The notes under the pieces are model-generated. The model saw only the letters and a program-made list of their open reading frames with translations. It was not told where the DNA came from and searched no databases. This document shows positions 13,031-18,849 of a stretch of 18,849 nt of DNA, one piece after another. This DNA is from SIG644 sp045613985 (GTDB lineage Bacteria > Bacillota > Clostridia > Oscillospirales > CAG-272): assembly GCA_045613985.1 (NCBI GenBank), contig JAZLCA010000043.1, positions 1 through 18,849 on the forward strand, written 5' to 3'. The position numbers and the translations under genes were made by a program. How positions within the stretch are numbered: position 1 is the stretch's first letter; each line of letters starts with the position of its first letter.

Positions 13031-13369
13031 ATGACGGTTGATGCATTGTGTGATCTGCTTGAGGCAAGAGTGCTTTGCGGTCGAACGGACAAACCCTTTT
13101 TGGGGGTCTACGCCGGCGATCTTCTCAGCCGCGCCATGAGCAGAGTGGAGATGGATTGTATTTGGGTGACCATTATGTCCAACGTCAACGTCGCAGCGGT
13201 TGCAGCGCTGACCGAGCCTGCGGCTATCGTATTGGCCGAGGACGTTATTTTGCAGGAAGATGCACTCCGTGCCGCCTGCGATAACGGCCTGACTGTTCTG
13301 ACGTCTCCCTTGTCTGCGTATGAGATCTGCGTTGCTATCGGACAGTTGTCTGAGGATTGTTCGAAATGA
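13031..13369 (+). CDS. DRTGG-like domain protein, second copy
   Basis: A 112-residue protein starting 3 bases after the HydS-like stop; its ribosome site GGGAGGG lies inside the end of that gene. It has the layout of the gene at 10873: an LCDLLEARVLCG start, a GDLLSRAMSRVEMD helix, then strands (CIWVTIMSN, AAIVLAED, GLTVLTSP) and a final helix (AYEICVAIGQL). Identity between the two is low, so they are old duplicates. No catalytic residues stand out. Its stop overlaps the start of the PHP gene (ATGA), so the two are translationally coupled and may act together. Confidence 0.75.
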   Translation: MTVDALCDLLEARVLCGRTDKPFLGVYAGDLLSRAMSRVEMDCIWVTIMSNVNVAAVAALTEPAAIVLAEDVILQEDALRAACDNGLTVLTSPLSAYEICVAIGQLSEDCSK

Positions 13370-14109
13370 GCTGCTATCTTTGCGACTTGCATATCCATTC
13401 CTGCCTCTCGCCTTGCGGCGACGAGGATATGACGCCCGGCAATATTGTGGGCATGGCGCTGCTGAACGGTTTGCAGATCGTAGCCCTGACCGACCACAAT
13501 TCTACCAAAAACTGCCCCGCCTTTTTCAAGATCGCTAAAGCGCATGGTATCATTCCCGTGGCGGGAATGGAGCTGACGACATCCGAGGATGTCCACGCCG
13601 TATGCCTGTTTCGCGATCTGGAAAGTGCGATGGATTTTGGTGCCTATGTTGACGAGCATCGCTTTAAAATTAAAAATGAAGCCGAAATTTTCGGTCGACA
13701 GTTGATCGTGGACCAAGAAGACGAGGTGTGCGATGAGGAAGAATACCTTCTGATCAATGCATCACACCTGTCGCTTGAGGATGCCTACCGAGAGGTCACG
13801 GCGCGGGGCGGCGTTTGCTATCCTGCCCATATCGACCGTAGCTCCAGCGGTATCATTTCGATGCTGGGTGACTTTCCGCCCGAACCGAAATTTACTGCTT
13901 TTGAGCTCAATGATGCGGCATCGCTGGCCGATTGTCTTGCAAATTATCCCATTTTGACGGAGCGAGGGCTGGTACACGTAGCGTCTTCGGATGCTCACTA
14001 CCTGACCGACGTATCCGAAGAGGGATTTGCCATCGACATTGAGGATGAGCCTTACTCCTCCGATTTGGTGAGAAATCGCCTGATCGATTATTTGCTCGGC
14101 TTGCACTGA
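13366..14109 (+). CDS. PHP-domain phosphoesterase
   Basis: A 247-residue protein of the PHP superfamily, metal-dependent phosphoesterases. Metal-site residues are in place: D7-x-H9-x-H11-S, D43-H44 in LTDHNS, E69 in GMELTTSED, H77, H155 in YPAHID, and D209-x-H211 in SSDAH. Such proteins cut phosphate esters, for example phosphoserine-like, histidinol-phosphate or nucleotide bisphosphate substrates. Which one applies here is unknown. The ATG at 13366 overlaps the stop of the preceding DRTGG gene; an upstream in-frame TTG is less likely. Sitting between kinase-like ATPases, it could remove the phosphate they add, or destroy a small signal. An insert of about 50 residues (about 80-130) separates the two halves of the domain. 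Confidence 0.88.
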   Translation: MSCYLCDLHIHSCLSPCGDEDMTPGNIVGMALLNGLQIVALTDHNSTKNCPAFFKIAKAHGIIPVAGMELTTSEDVHAVCLFRDLESAMDFGAYVDEHRFKIKNEAEIFGRQLIVDQEDEVCDEEEYLLINASHLSLEDAYREVTARGGVCYPAHIDRSSSGIISMLGDFPPEPKFTAFELNDAASLADCLANYPILTERGLVHVASSDAHYLTDVSEEGFAIDIEDEPYSSDLVRNRLIDYLLGLH

Positions 14110-14124
14110 GGAAAGGAGATAGAT

Positions 14125-14679
14125 ATGGACGAGCTTTCACTTTACGTCTTGGATATCACCATGAACTCGGTAAGAGCGGGGGCAACGGATATTTCGATTG
14201 AGTTGATCGAAAAGGACGAGTGGTTGGATTTTACCGTGCGCGACAATGGGTGCGGTATGACGGCAGAGCAGCTTGCGAAGCTGGAAAATCCCTTCTTTAC
14301 CACGAGAACCACCCGCAAGGTGGGGTTAGGGATTCCATTTCTGAAAATGCTGGCCGAGATGACGGGCGGGGGAGTGAATATTACCTCCGTGCATGAGTCG
14401 CAGGGCGAGCATCACGGAACGGTAACGCACGCCCGCTTCGGTAAAAATCACATCGACTTTATTCCGCTGGGGGATATGATAGAGACGGTGAAAACTTTGA
14501 TCCAGGGTTCTCCCGAGATCAATTTTACCTATCGTCATGTAAAACCTACGGGAGAGGTTGCACTGGTCACCGAGGAATTAAAGGAAATTCTGGGTGACAT
14601 TTCACTCGCCGAGCCGGAAGTTCTGTCCTGGATCGGTTCCTATTTGGGAGAGCAATACGGCGAGCTTGAAAACACGTAA
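14125..14679 (+). CDS. Stand-alone histidine-kinase-like ATPase
   Basis: A 184-residue protein. Residues 1-110 form a GHKL ATPase domain of the histidine-kinase kind: N-box LDITMNSVRAGA with N14, G1 box DNGCGM at 40-45, an FFTTRTTRKVGLGI lid at 57-70, and a final HGTVTHARF strand. There is no dimerisation/histidine domain and no sensor domain. A C-terminal extension of about 70 residues (from about 115) contains ETVKTLIQGSPEINFTYRH and GEVALVTEELKEIL and is not recognised. AAAGGAG lies before the ATG, 15 bases after the PHP stop. It could phosphorylate a partner or act as an ATP-driven switch for the neighbouring H-cluster protein. Confidence 0.87.
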   Translation: MDELSLYVLDITMNSVRAGATDISIELIEKDEWLDFTVRDNGCGMTAEQLAKLENPFFTTRTTRKVGLGIPFLKMLAEMTGGGVNITSVHESQGEHHGTVTHARFGKNHIDFIPLGDMIETVKTLIQGSPEINFTYRHVKPTGEVALVTEELKEILGDISLAEPEVLSWIGSYLGEQYGELENT

Positions 14680-14726
14680 GAAAATTAAAATTAAAAATAC
14701 ACTAAAATTTTGAAAGGATCATCACT

Positions 14727-15095
14727 ATGAAGTCACTTGAAGAGCTGAAGGCCATAAAGGCCAAAATGCAGGACAAGGTTGTTCTGCGTAAATCCAGCGG
14801 CGACATTCGTATCGTAGTCGGTATGGCTACTTGCGGTATCGCAGCAGGTGCACGTCCCGTTCTGAATGCATTTGTCGAGGGTATTACCGAGGCAGGCCTG
14901 GGCGAGAGTGTTATCGTTACTCAGACCGGTTGTATTGGTATTTGCCAGTACGAGCCCGTCGTTGAGGTCTACACCAAGGACGCAGAAAAGGTCACTTACG
15001 TGAAAATGACTGCGGACAAGGCAAAGGAAGTCATCGAAAAGCACATCAAGGGCGGCAACCCGATTGCCGAATACACCGTCACCGGATTGAAGTAA
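14727..15095 (+). CDS. Thioredoxin-like [2Fe-2S] ferredoxin-domain protein of the hydrogenase operon
   Basis: A 122-residue protein of the NuoE-C-terminal-like ferredoxin family that is often found just before hydB in Clostridia. A helical start (SLEELKAIKAKMQ) is followed by VVGMATCGIAAGARPVLNAF and TQTGCIGICQYEPVVEV. Only three cysteines are present (C36, C69, C73); a four-cysteine [2Fe-2S] site would need one more, so cluster binding is uncertain, or it needs another ligand. It may carry electrons to or from HydB, whose own N-terminus has the same fold with four cysteines. AAAGGA lies upstream of the ATG; the 47-base gap before it is A/T-rich. Codon use is that of a highly expressed gene. 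Confidence 0.85.
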   Translation: MKSLEELKAIKAKMQDKVVLRKSSGDIRIVVGMATCGIAAGARPVLNAFVEGITEAGLGESVIVTQTGCIGICQYEPVVEVYTKDAEKVTYVKMTADKAKEVIEKHIKGGNPIAEYTVTGLK

Positions 15096-15115
15096 TTTAG
15101 GAGGAATAAAGAGTT

Positions 15116-16936
15116 ATGATTCGTTCTCACGTACTTATTTGCGGCGGTACCGGCTGTAGCTCTTCGGGCAGCGTTAAGCTGAGCGAGAAGCTGGCAGAGG
15201 AACTCAAGGCAAAGGGACTGGATGAAGAGGTAAAGATCGTTATGACCGGTTGCTTCGGTCTGTGCGCCCTCGGTCCCATCATGATCGTTTATCCCGAAGG
15301 TACCTTCTACAGCAGAGTTACCATCGAGGATATCCCCGAGATCGTCAGCGAGCACCTGGAGAAGGGCCGTGTCGTCGAGCGTCTGGTCTACAATGAATCG
15401 GCAGACAAGGCCGAAGGCGCTGAGCCTGTTTCCCTGAGCGAGACTACGTTCTACAAGAAGCAGCACCGTGTTGCTCTGCGCAACTGTGGTGTCATCAACC
15501 CCGAAAATATTGATGAGTATATCGCAATGGACGGTTACTTCGCTCTGCACAAGGTGCTGACCGAAATGACCCCCGATGACGTTATCCAGACGATTCTGGA
15601 TTCCGGTCTGCGCGGTCGTGGCGGCGGCGGTTTCCCCACGGGTCTGAAGTGGAAGTTCGCTTCCAACAATCGCGGTCAGGTCAAGAAGTACGTTGCATGT
15701 AACGCAGACGAGGGTGACCCCGGTGCGTTCATGGGCCGTTCTATCCTTGAGGGTGACCCCCACGCGCTTATCGAGGCTATGGCTATCGCTGCCTATGCGA
15801 TCGGCGCGGATGAAGGTTACGTTTACGTTCGTGCGGAGTATCCTATCGCTGTTAATCGTCTGTCTATCGCTATCGATCAGGCAAGAGAAGCAGGCCTTTT
15901 GGGTGAGGATATCTTCGGCACCGGCTTCAACTTTGATATGCACATCCGACTGGGTGCAGGCGCATTCGTCTGCGGTGAGGAGACCGCTCTGATGACCTCT
16001 ATCGAGGGTAATCGCGGTGAGCCCCGCCCCCGTCCTCCTTTCCCTGCAGTCAAGGGTCTGTTTGGCCAGCCTACCGTTCTGAACAACGTAGAGACCTACG
16101 CTAACATTCCTCAGATCATCCTTAAGGGCTCTGACTGGTTCCGCAGCATGGGTACCGAAAAGTCCAAGGGTACCAAGGTATTCGCTCTGGGCGGTAAGAT
16201 CACCAACACGGGTCTGGTTGAGGTTCCCATGGGTACGACGCTGCGTGAAGTTATCGAAGAGATCGGCGGCGGTATTCCCAACGGTAAGAAGTTCAAGGCT
16301 GCTCAGACGGGTGGTCCTTCCGGCGGTTGCATCCCCGCACACCTGATCGACACCCCCATCGACTATGACAACCTGCTCGCCATCGGCTCTATGATGGGTT
16401 CGGGCGGTCTGATCGTCATGGACGAGGACAACTGTATGGTCGATATCGCTAAGTTCTTCCTCGAGTTTACCGTTGATGAGTCCTGCGGTAAGTGCACGCC
16501 TTGCCGTGTTGGTACTCGCAGATTGCTCGAGATCCTGGATAAGATCATCTCCGGTAACGGCGAGCTGGAAGACCTTGATCGTATGGAAGAGCTGTGCAAC
16601 TACATCAAGAGCGCATCTCTGTGCGGTCTGGGCCAGACGGCTCCTAACCCCGTTATCTCCACTCTGCGCTACTTCCGCGACGAGTACATTTCTCATATCG
16701 TGGACAAGAAGTGCCCTGCAGGCGTATGTAAGAAGCTGGTTCAGTTCGTGATCGATCCCGAAAAGTGCATTGGCTGCGGCAAGTGTGCAAAGAATTGTCC
16801 TGCGGATACGATCGTCAGAACCGATTACACCGCTCCCGGTCACAAGCTGGCGTCCTTCAAGATCGAGCAGAGCAAGTGCGTCAAGTGCGGTGCTTGTATC
16901 GATAATTGTAAGTTCAACGCCATTTCCAAGCAATAA
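15116..16936 (+). CDS. hydB: HydB: NuoF-like flavin and NADH-binding subunit of the trimeric [FeFe]-hydrogenase
   Basis: A 606-residue subunit in which NADH is oxidised (or NAD+ reduced) at FMN. The N-terminal thioredoxin-like [2Fe-2S] domain has C9, C14, C46, C50. The NuoF core has the glycine-rich GLRGRGGGGFPTG from residue 164 and the ADEGDPGAF flavin/NAD region, then an SLBB-type segment. A [4Fe-4S] site follows, with C457, C460, C463 and C503. Two C-terminal [4Fe-4S] ferredoxin motifs follow, C551/554/557/561 and C588/591/594/598. This layout is that of HydB in bifurcating HydABC enzymes. AGGAGG lies 11 bases before the ATG. hydA follows after 18 bases. Confidence 0.96.
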   Translation: MIRSHVLICGGTGCSSSGSVKLSEKLAEELKAKGLDEEVKIVMTGCFGLCALGPIMIVYPEGTFYSRVTIEDIPEIVSEHLEKGRVVERLVYNESADKAEGAEPVSLSETTFYKKQHRVALRNCGVINPENIDEYIAMDGYFALHKVLTEMTPDDVIQTILDSGLRGRGGGGFPTGLKWKFASNNRGQVKKYVACNADEGDPGAFMGRSILEGDPHALIEAMAIAAYAIGADEGYVYVRAEYPIAVNRLSIAIDQAREAGLLGEDIFGTGFNFDMHIRLGAGAFVCGEETALMTSIEGNRGEPRPRPPFPAVKGLFGQPTVLNNVETYANIPQIILKGSDWFRSMGTEKSKGTKVFALGGKITNTGLVEVPMGTTLREVIEEIGGGIPNGKKFKAAQTGGPSGGCIPAHLIDTPIDYDNLLAIGSMMGSGGLIVMDEDNCMVDIAKFFLEFTVDESCGKCTPCRVGTRRLLEILDKIISGNGELEDLDRMEELCNYIKSASLCGLGQTAPNPVISTLRYFRDEYISHIVDKKCPAGVCKKLVQFVIDPEKCIGCGKCAKNCPADTIVRTDYTAPGHKLASFKIEQSKCVKCGACIDNCKFNAISKQ

Positions 16937-16954
16937 GAAAGGAGAATTGTGGAC

Positions 16955-18697
16955 ATGGAAACTGTAAATGTTATTATTAACGGTATCAGCTATGCCGTAC
17001 CGAAGGGCTCCACGGTTCTGGAAGCGGCAAGAGCTGCTCACATCGATATCCCGACCCTTTGCTATTTGAAGGACATCAACGAGATCGGCGCATGCCGTCT
17101 GTGCTTGGTTGAGGTCTCCGAAGGCGGTAAGCCTTTCCGTATGGTTACCGCTTGCGTATATCCTGTTGCTGAGGGCATGGTCGTTAAGACCAACACCCCC
17201 AAGATCGCTGCCTCCAGAAAGATGAACCTGGAGCTGTTGCTCTCCAACCACGATAAGAAGTGCCTGACCTGCGTACGCTCCACCAACTGCGAGCTGCAGC
17301 AGCTGTGCCGTGACTACGGTGTTGAGGAGTCCAGCTTTAACGGCTTGATGAACCACTACGAGATCGAGACCGGCTCGCCCATCATCCGCGACAACAACAA
17401 GTGCGTTCTGTGCCGTCGTTGCGTTGCTACCTGCGCTAAGATCCAGCAGATCGGCGTTATCGGTGCCAACGACCGTGGCTTTGATACTCACATTGCTTGC
17501 GCGTTTGAGTCTAAGCTGGTTGACAGCCCCTGCATCAACTGCGGTCAGTGCATCGTATCCTGCCCCGTTGGCGCACTGTATGAAAGAGACGATACCGATG
17601 AGGTATTCGAGGCTCTGGCAGATGAGAGCAAGCACGTTCTGATCTGCGCTGCTCCTTCCGTCCGTGCTCAGATCGGCGAGTGCTTCGGCTACGAGCCCGG
17701 CACTGACTGCGAGGGTAAGATGGTTGCCGCTATGAAGGCTCTGGGCTTTGAAGGCGTCTACGATATGAACCTGACGGCTGACCTGACCATCGTCGAAGAG
17801 GCTAATGAGCTGCTTGGCCGCGTCAAGAACGGCGGCGCTCTGCCTATGATCACCTCCTGCTCGCCCGGTTGGATCAAGTACTGCGAGCACTACTTCCCGG
17901 ATATGGTGGACAACCTGTCCTCCTGCAAGTCTCCTCAGCAGATGTTCGGTGCGATCGTTAAGACCTACTACGCACAGAAGATGGGCTGGGATCCCAAGGA
18001 TATCTTCATGGTATCTGCGATTCCTTGTACCGCGAAGAAGTTCGAGGTTGGCAGACCCAACCAGTCCGCGGCAGGTGTTCCCGACGTTGACGTCGCTATC
18101 ACCACCCGCGAGCTGGGTCGCATGATCAAGAAGGCCGGCATCAACTTCCGCGCTCTTGACGATGCGAAGTTTGACGATCCTTTCGCAATCGGTTCTTCCG
18201 CAGGCGCGATCTTCGGTGCTACCGGCGGTGTTATGGAGGCTGCTCTGCGTTACGCTGCCGAGGTTATCTCGGGCGAAAAGCTGGAGAAGCTGGAGTTCAA
18301 CGAAGTCCGTGGCGTAGAGGGCATCAAGACTGCGTCCTACAAGGTTGGCGATATGACCATCAACGTAGCCGTTGCTTCCGGTACCGGTAACGCAAAGAAG
18401 CTGCTCAACATGGTTAAGGCAGGCGAGCTCGACGTTCAGTTCATCGAGATCATGGCTTGCCCCGGCGGCTGTGTCAACGGCGGCGGTCAGCCCATCCAGC
18501 CTGCATCCGTTCGTATGAACATGGATCTGCGCGAGGTTCGTGCTTCCGTCCTGTACAACGACGATGCAAACTGCGACGTTCGTAAGTCTCAGGATAACCT
18601 GGCCGTACAGAAGCTGTACGATGAGTTCCTTGGCGAACCCAACAGCCATAAGGCACACGAGATCCTGCACACCACCTACATTAAGCGTGGTCTGTAA
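16955..18697 (+). CDS. hydA: HydA: catalytic [FeFe]-hydrogenase subunit of the trimeric enzyme
   Basis: A 580-residue subunit that makes or splits H2. Domain order: [2Fe-2S] (C36, C47, C50, C67); a His-Cys3 [4Fe-4S] site (H99, C103, C106, C112); two [4Fe-4S] motifs (C150/153/156/160 and C193/196/199/203); then the H-cluster domain. H-cluster motifs are TSCSPGW (C302, S303), IPCTAKKFE (C358) and ACPGGCVNGGG (C502, C506). With HydB and HydC it should couple NADH and ferredoxin oxidation to H2 formation in the cytoplasm. Serine 303 sits where Clostridium pasteurianum CpI has its first [4Fe-4S]H ligand. ATG 16955 (AAGGAG 10 bases upstream) is preferred over GTG 16949, which is only 4 bases from that site. 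Maturases (HydE, F, G) are not in the window. Confidence 0.96.
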   Translation: METVNVIINGISYAVPKGSTVLEAARAAHIDIPTLCYLKDINEIGACRLCLVEVSEGGKPFRMVTACVYPVAEGMVVKTNTPKIAASRKMNLELLLSNHDKKCLTCVRSTNCELQQLCRDYGVEESSFNGLMNHYEIETGSPIIRDNNKCVLCRRCVATCAKIQQIGVIGANDRGFDTHIACAFESKLVDSPCINCGQCIVSCPVGALYERDDTDEVFEALADESKHVLICAAPSVRAQIGECFGYEPGTDCEGKMVAAMKALGFEGVYDMNLTADLTIVEEANELLGRVKNGGALPMITSCSPGWIKYCEHYFPDMVDNLSSCKSPQQMFGAIVKTYYAQKMGWDPKDIFMVSAIPCTAKKFEVGRPNQSAAGVPDVDVAITTRELGRMIKKAGINFRALDDAKFDDPFAIGSSAGAIFGATGGVMEAALRYAAEVISGEKLEKLEFNEVRGVEGIKTASYKVGDMTINVAVASGTGNAKKLLNMVKAGELDVQFIEIMACPGGCVNGGGQPIQPASVRMNMDLREVRASVLYNDDANCDVRKSQDNLAVQKLYDEFLGEPNSHKAHEILHTTYIKRGL

Positions 18698-18717
18698 TTA
18701 AGGGTTAAAACATAAAG

Positions 18718-18755
18718 GCGGGGGAAAACTTTTTTGAAAAAAAGTTTCCCCCCGC
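18718..18755 (+). terminator. Long hairpin after hydA, probable terminator and dispersed repeat
   Basis: GCGGGGGAAAACTTTTTT (18718-18735) and its near reverse complement (18737-18755) form a stem of about 17 bp with one mismatch. It lies 21 bases after the hydA stop. The T run lies inside the stem, and ACCCCTTTTC follows, so the form is not standard. It resembles hairpins scattered through Oscillospiraceae genomes, from memory. Confidence 0.7.
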
Positions 18756-18849
18756 ACCCCTTTTCAAAAAACTTCAAGGAAAAGAGCAAGGAATAGGTTT
18801 TGAATGAAAGCAAAAACTCTTGCCGGCTCTGGATTTCTTGGAGGGAGGG
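18756..18849 (+). other. Right-edge non-coding tail
   Basis: No gene is visible. The tail CCCCTTTTCAAAAAACTT belongs to the repeat-like element that begins with the hairpin. GGAGGGAGGG at the very end could be a ribosome site of a gene beyond the window, but this cannot be judged. Confidence 0.4.

Noticed and set aside
14996..18670. A 1224-codon open frame on the minus strand opposite hydB and hydA
   Set aside because: The plus strand encodes two well-recognised subunits with intact motifs. The antisense frame has no family resemblance and low-complexity composition, and is explained by the strong codon bias of highly expressed genes.
1..18849. CRISPR array, insertion sequence or phage genes
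   Set aside because: No regularly spaced direct repeats, transposase or phage-type proteins were seen on either strand.

Overview
The window looks like a chromosomal segment of a strictly anaerobic, hydrogen-producing Clostridia member. An Oscillospirales-like gut bacterium is my best guess. This is inferred from consensus sigma-A promoters with AGGAGG ribosome sites, tRNA genes with encoded CCA, a trmK/Nif3 pair, a DUF1858 protein, ECF sigma genes, and above all a trimeric [FeFe]-hydrogenase operon. A G/A/T/C-rich hairpin at the right edge resembles dispersed hairpins of Faecalibacterium-like genomes, which is from memory only.

Layout. Positions 1-1492 (minus strand) hold a Nif3-like metal protein (cut by the left edge), trmK, and a small DUF1858 protein with a perfect TTGACA-17-TATAAT promoter. 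Divergent from it, another perfect promoter drives four tRNA genes (Val, Asp, Phe, Gly), closed by a 21-bp terminator hairpin and followed by an unexplained structured stretch. Positions 2317-3989 carry three tandem paralogous two-helix membrane proteins of unknown function. Positions 4113-5704 carry an ECF sigma factor translationally coupled to a membrane protein whose outer part is an internal duplication. Then come single genes: a GT4 glycosyltransferase, a Gfo/Idh/MocA oxidoreductase with an AEC-type transporter, and an XRE regulator preceded by nested inverted repeats.

Positions 10208-18755 form one probable ten-gene operon with one visible promoter and no internal terminator. The three structural subunits of a HydABC-type, probably electron-bifurcating [FeFe]-hydrogenase are separated. 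hydC (NuoE-like) comes first; hydB (NuoF-like) and hydA (catalytic) come last, after a small thioredoxin-like ferredoxin. Between them sit six genes that look like signalling parts: a DRTGG-type protein, an RsbW-like ATPase, an H-cluster protein of the sensory HydS type that lacks the PAS domain, a second DRTGG-like protein, a PHP phosphoesterase, and a second, histidine-kinase-like ATPase. My reading is that HydABC makes H2 from NADH plus reduced ferredoxin, and that the embedded block senses H2 or redox state and signals by an unknown route. Related neighbourhoods are known in Clostridia, but I know of no worked-out function for the block. It is the best candidate here for an undescribed system.

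There is no gene-free stretch longer than 300 bases. All statements come from reading the sequence and from remembered family knowledge; no search was run.
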